A stretch of 22,907 bases of DNA, from the IMG/VR virus record IMGVR_UViG_3300042320_000681, positions 1 through 22,907 of that record, one strand, 5' to 3'. The notes beneath the pieces are model-generated. The model saw only the letters and a list, made by a program, of their open reading frames with translations. It did no database searches and was not told where the DNA came from. The DNA comes from a virus. This document shows, one piece after another, positions 1-5,379 of this stretch (positions are counted from its first letter, which is position 1; every line of letters starts with the position of its first letter). Position numbers and translations under genes: made by a program.

Positions 1-1659
1 CAAGAAATCTCGCGGCTTGGAGTTGTCAACAAGGCAAGCAAAAAAGATGTTAAACCGGGAGGCGAATACGCTGACACACTTGTTCGCGGATCATCGATTC
101 TTGGACCCAAGATTGGAAATGGATTCTTCAGCAACCTCTATGGTTTGTTCGATGCGTTGACGATGGATCGATGGTTGATCCGCACTTGGGGAAGGTGGAC
201 CGGGACATTGATTGAATTAAACCCGGAACTGACCGAGCAAGCGGCAACCAGAACGATGGAAGCAGTCAATAAACTGACTGATGATGATATGGCGCGATTC
301 GATGAAATGCTTGGTAGAGACATTTCGGAGATGAGCGTCGAGGAGTTGGCGACCGCAATTCAAAAGGCGTCGATGAAACCTGAATTGCGCGAGGTGATGA
401 ACAAGACTGAAACCGGGGAGGAATTAAGGAAGTCCGGGAATGGTCTTGCAAAATACCTCGATGGTCAGAAGGAAGCCCCGGCAAGTCCTGCTGAACGAAA
501 TTTCATACGAGAAATTTTTGGATTGATGTTGGATGATTTGAAGTCCGATCCGAAATATGCGGGGTTAACTATGGCAGACTTGCAGGCAGTTCTGTGGTAT
601 GCTGAAAAGCGTCTTTATGAGACTGCCAAGGTAAAGGACGATCAGGAAAATCTTGACGAATCAGATGCCGAGGGCTATGAGGACGAGGAAGCCCCAGATT
701 ACGCCAATGCCGCAATCGGAGTTGCTCGTAAAAAAGGCGTTTCTGAAAAACGAATTCAACAAGCAATAGAAAAAGTAAAAAATGACCGCACAACAACTAC
801 ACGATCTACAACTGAAGGACGGGGTGGAGATCAATCCGGGGAGCAGGAAAGTGCTGGAGGGTTTACTGACTCAAAAGAAAAACAAAAGTTCAAGCACTAT
901 GTCGCCGCCTCAACAGCAAGACGCAATCGAGTGGGCAATGCAAAGGCACTCTGGACTTACGCGAGAAAAAGCGATGGAGATGGTGGAGAGTTACGGGTTT
1001 TAAAACCTAAATCTAAAAAGAATCTTGGAATAAAATATATTTCCGAATGGAAGCCGGGGAGAAAACTGGCAACCATGTTCAGGAATAATGAACTGCCAGT
1101 TGTTAGATTTTTAGAACTTGACTCGACTGACAAACCATCAGCACAGAAATTTGCAGATACTCTTCAACAAAGCAAGGATGAGGCAAAATTTGGTGCGGCA
1201 GTTAATGTATATCCAGTCGAAGATTACCAAGGCATGAAATTATTCATGTCAGAATCTGGAAAATCTGGATTTGCTGTTAAACCTGACGGAGACATTGTTT
1301 CTGTTTTCAGCATGGAAAAGGGTAGCAGTAGAAGTATATTGGAAGCGGCAATTTCGGCTGGAGGAAAAAAATTAGATGCTTTTGATACAATTCTTCCGAG
1401 GCTTTATGGAGAGCATGGATTTGTTGAAGCGTCAAGAATTCCTTGGAACGATGAGTTTTCGCCTGAAGGATGGAATAAACAAACATTCCAAGAATTTAAT
1501 GAAGGAGAACCTGATGTTGTGATGATGGTGCTTGATCCAAATTTTGAAGGGCAATACACACCCCGCACCGACATTTACGCTACTGACTATGACACAGCAG
1601 TAGGAATGCAGAATGCACTTTTGCAACAGGTCGAGAAATCTGGTAAAAAGAAAAAGTAA
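1..1659 (+). CDS. C-terminal part of a large phage polyvalent-type protein (5' end outside window)
   Basis: The frame is open from base 1 to the TAA at 1657-1659, about 552 codons, so the true start lies to the left. Near the left edge (nt 103-174) it carries GPKIGNGFF followed by ALTMDRW, a motif pair I associate with very long phage polyvalent proteins injected or packaged with the genome. A charged, acidic helical stretch follows, then a linker rich in Thr, Arg, Ser and Gly (about nt 780-1000). A compact C-terminal domain (about nt 1075-1600) shows SGFAVKPDGDIVSVF, LDAFDTILPRLYGEHGF and PDVVMMVLDP. I have a sense of this domain recurring at the ends of phage polyvalent proteins, but its activity is unknown to me. 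It sits just upstream of a tRNA, as the last large gene of a late block. A second reading frame inside the linker (782-1003) is described separately. Confidence 0.8.
   Translation, partial: QEISRLGVVNKASKKDVKPGGEYADTLVRGSSILGPKIGNGFFSNLYGLFDALTMDRWLIRTWGRWTGTLIELNPELTEQAATRTMEAVNKLTDDDMARFDEMLGRDISEMSVEELATAIQKASMKPELREVMNKTETGEELRKSGNGLAKYLDGQKEAPASPAERNFIREIFGLMLDDLKSDPKYAGLTMADLQAVLWYAEKRLYETAKVKDDQENLDESDAEGYEDEEAPDYANAAIGVARKKGVSEKRIQQAIEKVKNDRTTTTRSTTEGRGGDQSGEQESAGGFTDSKEKQKFKHYVAASTARRNRVGNAKALWTYARKSDGDGGELRVLKPKSKKNLGIKYISEWKPGRKLATMFRNNELPVVRFLELDSTDKPSAQKFADTLQQSKDEAKFGAAVNVYPVEDYQGMKLFMSESGKSGFAVKPDGDIVSVFSMEKGSSRSILEAAISAGGKKLDAFDTILPRLYGEHGFVEASRIPWNDEFSPEGWNKQTFQEFNEGEPDVVMMVLDPNFEGQYTPRTDIYATDYDTAVGMQNALLQQVEKSGKKKK
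782..1003 (+). CDS. nested small ORF in an alternative frame inside the polyvalent gene
   Basis: This 73-codon ORF lies entirely inside the preceding gene, in frame +2 relative to the window. An in-frame TAA sits just before its ATG. Its last 34 codons, from a second ATG at 899, read MSPPQQQDAIEWAMQRHSGL and then end in REKAMEMVESYGF. This strongly resembles small stand-alone phage proteins of the type 'amphipathic helix + GLTREKA + GF-stop'. Over the same bases the host frame is low-complexity, so this frame looks the more protein-like here. It may be a real nested gene, a relic of a once-separate gene, or coincidence. No ribosome-binding site decides the start. Confidence 0.35.
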   Translation: MTAQQLHDLQLKDGVEINPGSRKVLEGLLTQKKNKSSSTMSPPQQQDAIEWAMQRHSGLTREKAMEMVESYGF

Positions 1660-1660
1660 T

Positions 1661-1819
1661 ATGCCTCTCCGAAAATGTGCTTCCCAAAATTGTTTTGACC
1701 GCAACATTGCGACTGAAATTCGGGCAGGCAAAAAGCCAGCGCAAGCCGCCGCAATTGCCTACTCTGTGCAACGCAAGGCGAGGGCAAAAAAAGCGGCGGC
1801 GACTCGCAAGAAAAAGTAA
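1661..1819 (+). CDS. small basic phage protein
   Basis: The 52-residue protein starts at the ATG right after the upstream stop (TAA 1657-1659). It contains NIATEIRAGKKPAQAAAIAY followed by a Lys/Arg/Ala-rich tail ending in KKK. The pattern 'NI..EI.AGK...QA.AIA' is familiar from many small hypothetical proteins of tailed phages; no activity is known to me. Its high positive charge suggests nucleic-acid binding or DNA compaction, which is inference. It is translationally close-coupled to the polyvalent gene and is followed four bases later by the tRNA gene, so all three are probably one transcript. Confidence 0.7.
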   Translation: MPLRKCASQNCFDRNIATEIRAGKKPAQAAAIAYSVQRKARAKKAAATRKKK

Positions 1820-1823
1820 TTTC

Positions 1824-1894
1824 CGCAGGATAGAGAAACGGTATCTCGTCAGGCCCATAACCTGAAGTTGAGGGTTCGATTCCCTCTCCTGCAA
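1824..1894 (+). tRNA. tRNA with CAU anticodon and initiator (fMet) signatures
   Basis: A full 71-base cloverleaf folds by eye. Acceptor strands are 1824-1830 and 1887-1893, with six pairs plus a C1 x A72 mismatch. The D stem GAGA/TCTC (1833-1836, 1844-1847) has loop AACGGTA carrying G18G19. The anticodon stem TCAGG/CCTGA (1849-1853, 1861-1865) has loop CCCATAA with anticodon CAT. The T arm is GAGGG-TTCGATT-CCCTC (1870-1886), and the discriminator is A at 1894. CCA is not encoded; ACC then CC follows. The C1 x A72 mismatch and A11:U24 pair are classic bacterial initiator features. G30:C40 and G31:C39 are kept, but pair 29:41 is A:U, and base 33 is C instead of U. Elongator tRNA-Met or an Ile2-type tRNA are alternatives, less consistent with the mismatch. 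Confidence 0.9.
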
Positions 1895-1897
1895 CCC

Positions 1898-1919
1898 CGC
1901 GAAGCTAGTGTTTATGCGG
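1898..1919. repeat. 22-bp inverted repeat, copy 1
   Basis: The 22 bases 1898-1919 are the exact reverse complement of 5254-5275. A shorter, diverged relative of the second copy's orientation lies at 12650-12666. This copy begins four bases after the tRNA discriminator and is itself flanked by CCCGC (1896-1900) and GCGGG (1916-1920), which can pair as a five-bp stem around it. It precedes the promoter at 1999 by about 80 bases. Its role could be transcript end formation, RNA processing or recombination. Confidence 0.75.
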
Positions 1920-1930
1920 GTCTGCGGACT

Positions 1931-2026
1931 GCTTGGGTTTTCGATCAAGCGTCAAGCAAAAATGTTTTTACTATGACACAACAGATAAAAAATAATCATT
2001 GATAACCCAAGCGGATTTGGTATTGT
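1931..2026 (+). promoter_or_regulatory. promoter A with two copies of a 9-base operator-like motif
   Basis: TTGATA (1999-2004) and TATTGT (2021-2026) are separated by 16 bases, a reasonable sigma70-type promoter. AACCCAAGC (2004-2012) overlaps the -35 end, and its exact reverse complement GCTTGGGTT lies upstream at 1931-1939. An ATGACA sequence lies 26 bases upstream of the -35 (1973-1978), followed by an A/T-rich stretch. The same arrangement recurs at 3620-3675 and 5278-5331. The predicted start of transcription is only a few bases before the ATG at 2037, so the transcript would be nearly leaderless. The gap 1895-2036 holds nothing else I can support. Confidence 0.6.
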
Positions 2027-2036
2027 GGTTGGCGTT

Positions 2037-2234
2037 ATGAACATCAACAAAATTCTATCGACTCGCGAATGGATTGCTTTCATCGATGACGAGCGATCAA
2101 TCGGAAACAGCATTGTAGTCACCCTGAAAAACGGGTGGCACTTTGCAAACGGAGACAAAGAGGGGGTGCGTGGATACGACACTTTTTCTGAAGTCAAGGC
2201 AGACACAAAAAAATCAAATGTAATTAAGAAATGA
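2037..2234 (+). CDS. hypothetical protein, first gene of the early region
   Basis: The 65-residue protein begins at the ATG at 2037, chosen because the promoter -10 element ends at 2026 and no ribosome-binding site fits the upstream GTG at 2025. It contains TREWIAFIDDERSIGNSIVV and then LKNGWHFANGDKEGVRGYDTF, which looks like a small beta-rich fold. I do not recognise a family. The stop overlaps the next start (ATGA at 2231-2234), so it opens a translationally coupled run of small genes (2037-2715). Early expression is likely from its promoter position. Confidence 0.7.
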   Translation: MNINKILSTREWIAFIDDERSIGNSIVVTLKNGWHFANGDKEGVRGYDTFSEVKADTKKSNVIKK

Positions 2235-2494
2235 ACATCACACCACCCACAGTCCACCTGAACGGAACCTCTGTCAAAGACCTCTGGGCAGGCTACGAGG
2301 CGGCATACGATGCCGTGCGAGCCGCGCAGGAGGCAATAGGCAAGATTGAATTCAACGCCCGTGATTATTGGGTACAAGGACCAGATGCTTTCACAAAAGC
2401 AAGAGTCCACCGTTGCGAACAAATAAAAGCATTAGCAGAAGTAGAGAATTATCTTTTTGAACATCTACTTGCAATCCGGGAGCAAGAAAAATGA
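2231..2494 (+). CDS. conserved small phage protein (helical)
   Basis: The 87-residue protein has VHLNGTS near the N terminus, then an alpha-helical region, then ARDYWVQGPDAFTKAR in the middle, and ends in a long helix (LAEVENYLFEHLLAIREQ). The pattern 'HLNGTS ... RDYxxQGPDAFxxAR' is one I recognise from many small uncharacterised proteins in tailed-phage genomes; no function is established to my knowledge. It overlaps both neighbours by ATGA, so expression is coupled. Predicted cytosolic, with no signal or membrane segment. Confidence 0.75.
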   Translation: MNITPPTVHLNGTSVKDLWAGYEAAYDAVRAAQEAIGKIEFNARDYWVQGPDAFTKARVHRCEQIKALAEVENYLFEHLLAIREQEK

Positions 2495-2715
2495 GCAACA
2501 AAGAAGCACTCGCGACTCACCTTGGTTGGGACATCGATGACATCGAGTATTACCAACCATGCACATGGTCACGCAAAATTGTGACTACTGATGACAACTG
2601 GTATTGTGCTACACGATCAGAGAAGACTCCCGTTGTTACATCGACGCATGGAGACAAAATCACCGACTGGCAATTGGTCGAAACGCTAGGAAAAATCAAG
2701 GTCTGGAGACGATAA
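2491..2715 (+). CDS. hypothetical small phage protein
   Basis: The 74-residue protein has no recognisable family. The N terminus has HLGWDIDDIEYYQPC, and the middle has several aromatic and charged beta-strand-like segments (NWYCATRSEKTPVV), ending in WRR. The start overlaps the previous stop (ATGA 2491-2494), which fixes it well. It is the last gene of the first coupled run; after its stop there are 45 bases before the next ATG. Confidence 0.65.
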   Translation: MSNKEALATHLGWDIDDIEYYQPCTWSRKIVTTDDNWYCATRSEKTPVVTSTHGDKITDWQLVETLGKIKVWRR

Positions 2716-2760
2716 GCCCCCGTGATTTGACAAAGCCGCACCTTGCCTCATTTTTGCGAC

Positions 2761-2988
2761 ATGGCGCGGCCTAAAAATCATCCAGCATTCCCATTCCCCG
2801 GAGGGACCAATCCTCCGGTGCGAAGCAACTCTGGGATGTCCATGCGTGACTGGTTTGCAGGTTCTGCCTTGCAGGGCTACAGAGCAAGTGATAAGTATTC
2901 CCAAGCAGATTCGCGACTGGTGGCAGACCTGTCATTCCAAGACGCTGACGCAATGCTAGAGAAACGAGAAAACCAAATACATGAATAA
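2761..2988 (+). CDS. small phage protein with GMSMRDWFAG motif
   Basis: The ATG at 2761 gives 75 residues; a TTG at 2743 in the same frame is less likely. The start of the protein is Pro/Asn-rich (NHPAFPFPGG), followed by GMSMRDWFAGSALQGY. This '[GD]M[ST]xRDxFAxxAL' motif is very common in small uncharacterised phage proteins. The remainder is helical and charged. A weak TTGACA lies at 2727-2732, but no convincing -10 follows. The stop overlaps the next gene's ATG at 2981. Confidence 0.75.
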   Translation: MARPKNHPAFPFPGGTNPPVRSNSGMSMRDWFAGSALQGYRASDKYSQADSRLVADLSFQDADAMLEKRENQIHE

Positions 2989-3286
2989 CGATAATAACAA
3001 TACCAACAACGAAGCACCTGAAATGCCGGGAACCCCGGAGCAAGAGGTGCAGAACTCCATCCAGTCGATCCTCGCCGGGATCGATTTCGAGAAGATCACC
3101 AAGGACGATGTGTTCCATGATCTCATGCACAATGCAAAACTCTTCAGCTTCCGCCTTATGGTTGCGAGTGCGCTTTTAGAGCAACTGCACCTTCGTGGAG
3201 TTGTGGCAACTCCAACGCAAGAAGCACAAGAAAACCCTGACAATGTTGTCAGGTTTGATGAGCAAGAGCAGGAACCGAAATCGTGA
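2981..3286 (+). CDS. hypothetical phage protein, Asn/Glu-rich N terminus
   Basis: The 101-residue protein starts at ATG 2981, overlapping the previous gene by eight bases. The first 20 residues are rich in Asn and Asp, so probably disordered. A helical core follows (EQEVQNSIQSILAGIDFEKI, then HDLMHNAKLFSFRLMVASALLEQLHLRG). The C-terminal 25 residues are acidic. No family is recognised. The stop TGA (3284-3286) overlaps a GTG start (3283) of the next small gene. Confidence 0.65.
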   Translation: MNNDNNNTNNEAPEMPGTPEQEVQNSIQSILAGIDFEKITKDDVFHDLMHNAKLFSFRLMVASALLEQLHLRGVVATPTQEAQENPDNVVRFDEQEQEPKS

Positions 3287-3432
3287 ACACGGTAAAGGAT
3301 TCTGAATGGTCCCGGAATGGCAAGGGTGACAAACCCCGGACCAACACGGCATCAAAAAAGTATCAGGAAAACTTCGCGGCTATCGACTGGTCCGCACACA
3401 AAAAATCAAAGGCAAATGAAAACCAAAAATGA
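3283..3432 (+). CDS. small conserved phage protein with GTG start
   Basis: This 49-residue gene starts at GTG 3283 in a GTGA overlap with the upstream stop, and is easy to miss. It reads WSRNGKGDKPRTNTASKKY then QENFAAIDWS. The pattern 'GDxPRxxxxxKYxxNxxxI' is one I recognise from widespread small phage proteins of about 50 residues, all without known function. The stop (3430-3432) lies 17 bases inside the next gene, which starts at 3416 in another frame. Confidence 0.7.
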   Translation: MNTVKDSEWSRNGKGDKPRTNTASKKYQENFAAIDWSAHKKSKANENQK

Positions 3433-3580
3433 TCCTCTCCCGTCTTCCGTTCGACGCTTTCTTTCAGAGATTGGAAAGCGTGGAGGAAGTGCATCGACCG
3501 ACAAAAAAAGATTGGCGGCGGCAATCAACGGATTGAAAGGTGGAAGACCTCGCAAGACTGCGGTAGCCTGCGAAGCCTGA
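3416..3580 (+). CDS. small basic phage protein with GGRPRK motif
   Basis: The 54-residue protein starts at ATG 3416, overlapping the previous gene by 17 bases. It contains RRFLSEIGKRGGSASTDKKR followed by AAINGLKGGRPRK. The 'GKRGG ... KGGRPRK' arrangement is typical of tiny phage proteins and resembles an AT-hook-like GRPRK core, so DNA binding is plausible but inferred. Its 3' end forms a hairpin arm (GAAGCC 3572-3577 with GGCTTC 3588-3593). Confidence 0.7.
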   Translation: MKTKNDPLPSSVRRFLSEIGKRGGSASTDKKRLAAAINGLKGGRPRKTAVACEA

Positions 3581-3619
3581 TTTTATCGGCTTCTGCGAGT
3601 GTCAATAGTTTTTTGAAGT

Positions 3620-3675
3620 ATGACAAAAAAATATTTAAAAATAATTCTTGATAACCCAAGCAGGTTCGATATTGT
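3620..3675 (+). promoter_or_regulatory. promoter B, sister of promoter A
   Basis: TTGATA (3648-3653) and TATTGT (3670-3675) are spaced by 16 bases, identical to promoter A in both hexamers and spacing. AACCCAAGC (3653-3661) overlaps the -35 end as in A. ATGACA lies 28 bases upstream (3620-3625), with an A/T-rich stretch between. It drives the gene at 3733 after a leader of about 50 bases that is A-rich and lacks a ribosome-binding site. Before it, a six-bp hairpin (3572-3593) marks the end of the upstream run; its T tract (3609-3614) is too distant for a typical terminator. Nothing else is seen in the gap 3581-3732. Confidence 0.65.
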
Positions 3676-3732
3676 CATCTCCATCGAAGGCAACCCGCCG
3701 ACGAACAAAAAAACAAAAACCAAATAAAAAAA

Positions 3733-4107
3733 ATGACAACAGCAGCACCACTTAAAGCAGGAACACAAACCGGATCACTCATCAACCACATCGTCAGCGG
3801 CTGCCGCATGGCCGCTCCGGAAGTTGGAATGGGGGCAACCATTCTTGGATGGACTGACCGCAGAGCTTGCACAATCACCGAAGTGAGCAAAAGCGGCAAA
3901 CGAGTCGGCATCGTTGAGGACATCGCGACACGCATTGACAAAAACGGAATGAGTGATTCGCAGGAATACACCTTTGAGCGCGGAACCGGATCACCCAGCT
4001 TCTTCACGCTTCGCAAAAATGGCGCATGGGTTCGACAAGGCGAATCAATTCGCGGCCAGCGTCTCGCAATCGGCAAGCGTAATCATTACTACGATTATTC
4101 TTTTTAA
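3733..4107 (+). CDS. conserved phage protein of unknown function (ends HYYDYSF)
   Basis: The 124-residue protein is predicted to be beta-rich. Landmarks are VGMGATILGWTDRRACTI (about residues 35-52), VEDIATRIDKNGMSDSQEY (about 64-82), FFTLRKNGAWV, and the C-terminal HYYDYSF. This combination matches a small conserved phage protein I have seen across unrelated phages. I know of no assigned function. It is monocistronic or the first gene after promoter B, with an A-rich leader. A T-arm-like hairpin follows ten bases after its stop. Confidence 0.8.
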   Translation: MTTAAPLKAGTQTGSLINHIVSGCRMAAPEVGMGATILGWTDRRACTITEVSKSGKRVGIVEDIATRIDKNGMSDSQEYTFERGTGSPSFFTLRKNGAWVRQGESIRGQRLAIGKRNHYYDYSF

Positions 4108-4116
4108 TTTTTAATT

Positions 4117-4139
4117 GGCGAGGGTTCTATCCCCTCGCC
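4117..4139 (+). other. T-arm-like intergenic hairpin 1
   Basis: GGCGAGGG (4117-4124) pairs perfectly with CCCTCGCC (4132-4139) around a seven-base loop TTCTATC. Except for position 57, this loop matches the tRNA T-loop consensus TTCRANY. No rest of a tRNA is present. No T tract follows, so it is not a standard terminator. It lies between the genes at 3733 and 4165, and its sister lies at 4959-4983. Confidence 0.75.
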
Positions 4140-4145
4140 CCACAA

Positions 4146-4165
4146 CCAAACCAAACCAAACCAAA
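4146..4165 (+). repeat. CCAAA x4 leader repeat
   Basis: Four perfect tandem copies of CCAAA run directly into the start codon, with the last A being the A of the ATG at 4165. The leader has no Shine-Dalgarno sequence. Two copies (4982-4991) follow the sister hairpin before the gene at 4999. An unstructured, A/C-rich leader may act as an initiation enhancer. Confidence 0.85.
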
Positions 4166-4950
4166 TGAACATCATCGTCCCAACACTCGAAACTGAACTC
4201 GTAAACACAAACCCCATCACGGCAACTCACGCCGCACCGACTCGTAGCCACCGCTACGGATTCATCTCCACCCAAGAGATCGTCGATGCTCTCGGAGAGT
4301 CTGGATACACTCCTCGTCAAATCCAGTACGGCAAAGTCCGCAAGGATGAGAATCGTGGATTCCAAAAGCACATCATCAAATTCCAGCATTCTGATATCGC
4401 CAATATCGGCGGCGAGGTTGCTCCAGAATTTGTTTTGATCAACAGCCATGATGGAACCTCCTCGGCGCAACTCTCGCTCGGTCTGCGAGTGTTTGCCTGC
4501 CTCAACGGACTTGTCACAGGTGACATTTTCCAGACCTTGAAAGTCTATCACCGCAATACCTCGGTGAGCGACTTCATCTCGGCGGCGAATGACCTTCGCT
4601 CCAATGTGCCTCAACTGGTCGAGCGTGTGAGCCTGTTCAAAAACAAGGAACTCACGCCTGCCGCGCAAAAGCAGTATCTGGTCGATGCATTGTCGCTCCG
4701 ATACGATCAACCAGAGGTCGATGCTGACTTCGCAGATCGCCGGGAATGGGACACTCGTCTGTTCTACTTGAATCGCGCTCGTCGCTACGCAGATGGCGGC
4801 ACGAACCTCTGGCAAACATTCAATCGTGTTCAAGAGAATCTGACCAAAGGACGCTCCGGTTCTGGAATCCGCCGCCTGACTGCTCCAGCCGCAGACCTGA
4901 AAGTAAACAAGCAACTCTGGAACCTCACCGAACAATACTTGCTCAACTAA
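4165..4950 (+). CDS. DUF932 family phage/plasmid protein
   Basis: The 261-residue protein belongs to the DUF932 group found in phages and plasmids, whose biochemical role is unresolved. Diagnostic landmarks are GGEVAPEFVLINSHDGTSSA (about residues 83-102), the conserved CLNGLVTGDIF (about 112-122), the VDALSLRYDQPE segment (about 173-184) and LWQTFNRVQENLTKG (about 214-228) near the C terminus. It is complete at both ends and of usual length for the short phage form. The start is the ATG that follows the CCAAA repeats. It lies between two T-arm-like hairpins, so it may be a discrete RNA unit within the transcript from promoter B. Confidence 0.9.
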   Translation: MNIIVPTLETELVNTNPITATHAAPTRSHRYGFISTQEIVDALGESGYTPRQIQYGKVRKDENRGFQKHIIKFQHSDIANIGGEVAPEFVLINSHDGTSSAQLSLGLRVFACLNGLVTGDIFQTLKVYHRNTSVSDFISAANDLRSNVPQLVERVSLFKNKELTPAAQKQYLVDALSLRYDQPEVDADFADRREWDTRLFYLNRARRYADGGTNLWQTFNRVQENLTKGRSGSGIRRLTAPAADLKVNKQLWNLTEQYLLN

Positions 4951-4958
4951 TCGCAATC

Positions 4959-4983
4959 GGGGCGAGGTTCAATCCCTCGCCCC
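4959..4983 (+). other. T-arm-like intergenic hairpin 2
   Basis: GGGGCGAGG (4959-4967) pairs perfectly with CCTCGCCCC (4975-4983) around loop TTCAATC, an exact match to the T-loop consensus TTCRANY. AAACCA follows the stem, resembling a tRNA 3' end. It begins eight bases after the DUF932 stop and ends 15 bases before the LuxR-type gene. There is no room for a full tRNA and no T tract. Confidence 0.8.
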
Positions 4984-4998
4984 AAACCAAATTTAAAA

Positions 4999-5268
4999 AT
5001 GAAAAATATTTTACAGGCACTTTTGAAAACCAATCAAACCCGTCCAGCCACAAAGCGGGAACGCGAAGTGGCGGGGCATCTCGCATCCGGGTTGACCAAC
5101 CAGCAAACCGCCGATTTGCTTGGCATCAGCATTAAGACAGTCGAGAAGCACCGGGACCATCTCCACAAAAAATTTGGACTTCGCAATACTGCTGATTTGA
5201 CAAGATGGGCATTGGCGCAAGGGTTGGCAAAAAATGAGTGGTTGCCCGTGGAGCCGCATAAACACTAG
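4999..5268 (+). CDS. stand-alone LuxR/GerE-type helix-turn-helix regulator
   Basis: The 89-residue protein is almost entirely one LuxR C-terminal DNA-binding domain. TKREREVAGHLASG (residues 18-31), TNQQTADLLGISIKTVEKHR (33-52) and LHKKFGLRNTADLTRWA (55-71) follow the family consensus closely, including the KTVxxH recognition helix. There is no sensor, receiver or autoinducer domain, so it probably binds DNA constitutively as a dimer. It ends on a 22-bp repeat and is immediately followed by promoter C, which contains an inverted CCCAA/TTGGG site. Autoregulation through the shared AACCCAAGC motif is a reasonable inference. Confidence 0.9.
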   Translation: MKNILQALLKTNQTRPATKREREVAGHLASGLTNQQTADLLGISIKTVEKHRDHLHKKFGLRNTADLTRWALAQGLAKNEWLPVEPHKH

Positions 5269-5275
5269 CTTCGCG
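5254..5275. repeat. 22-bp inverted repeat, copy 2
   Basis: These 22 bases are the exact reverse complement of 1898-1919. The repeat covers the last codons and stop (TAG 5266-5268) of the LuxR-type gene and seven bases beyond. A partial copy in the same orientation (12650-12666) covers the end of the RusA-like gene, which also finishes in codons for Lys-His-stop. A short TAGC/GCTA stem can form at its end (5266-5278). Confidence 0.8.
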
Positions 5276-5277
5276 CT

Positions 5278-5331
5278 ATGACACAAATCTTAAAAAAAAC
5301 CATTGACCACCCAAATTGCTTGGGTTAATTT
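5278..5331 (+). promoter_or_regulatory. promoter C with inverted operator-like site
   Basis: TTGACC (5303-5308) with TAATTT (5326-5331), spacing 17, forms a plausible promoter. As in promoters A and B, ATGACA lies about 25 bases upstream (5278-5283) with an A-rich stretch between. Here the 9-base motif is in its inverted form, GCTTGGGTT (5318-5326), and with ACCCAA (5309-5314) it makes a CCCAA-ATTGC-TTGGG dyad between -35 and -10, an ideal position for repression. A second candidate (TTGACA 5342-5347 with GATACA 5363-5368, spacing 15) lies just downstream. Either would serve the gene at 5380. The gap 5269-5379 holds only these elements. Confidence 0.55.
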
Positions 5332-5379
5332 GGACCTCTGCTTGACAAACCTAACCAGACTGGATACACCTCAAATCCC

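Noticed and set aside
2727-2755. Promoter before the gene at 2761
   Set aside because: TTGACA is perfect, but the -10 position reads ATTTTT or CATTTT and the shared motifs of the other promoters are absent.
3572-3614. Intrinsic terminator at the end of the gene at 3416
   Set aside because: The GAAGCC/GGCTTC stem is good but the T tract lies about 16 bases after it, too far for a standard terminator; kept only as a remark.
4111-4956. 281-codon frame on the minus strand
   Set aside because: It is the antisense shadow of the DUF932 gene, whose + strand product matches a known family over its full length.
4146-4991. CCAAA repeats and paired hairpins as a CRISPR-like array
   Set aside because: Repeat units are five bases with no spacers; the hairpins flank a complete gene, so there is no array.
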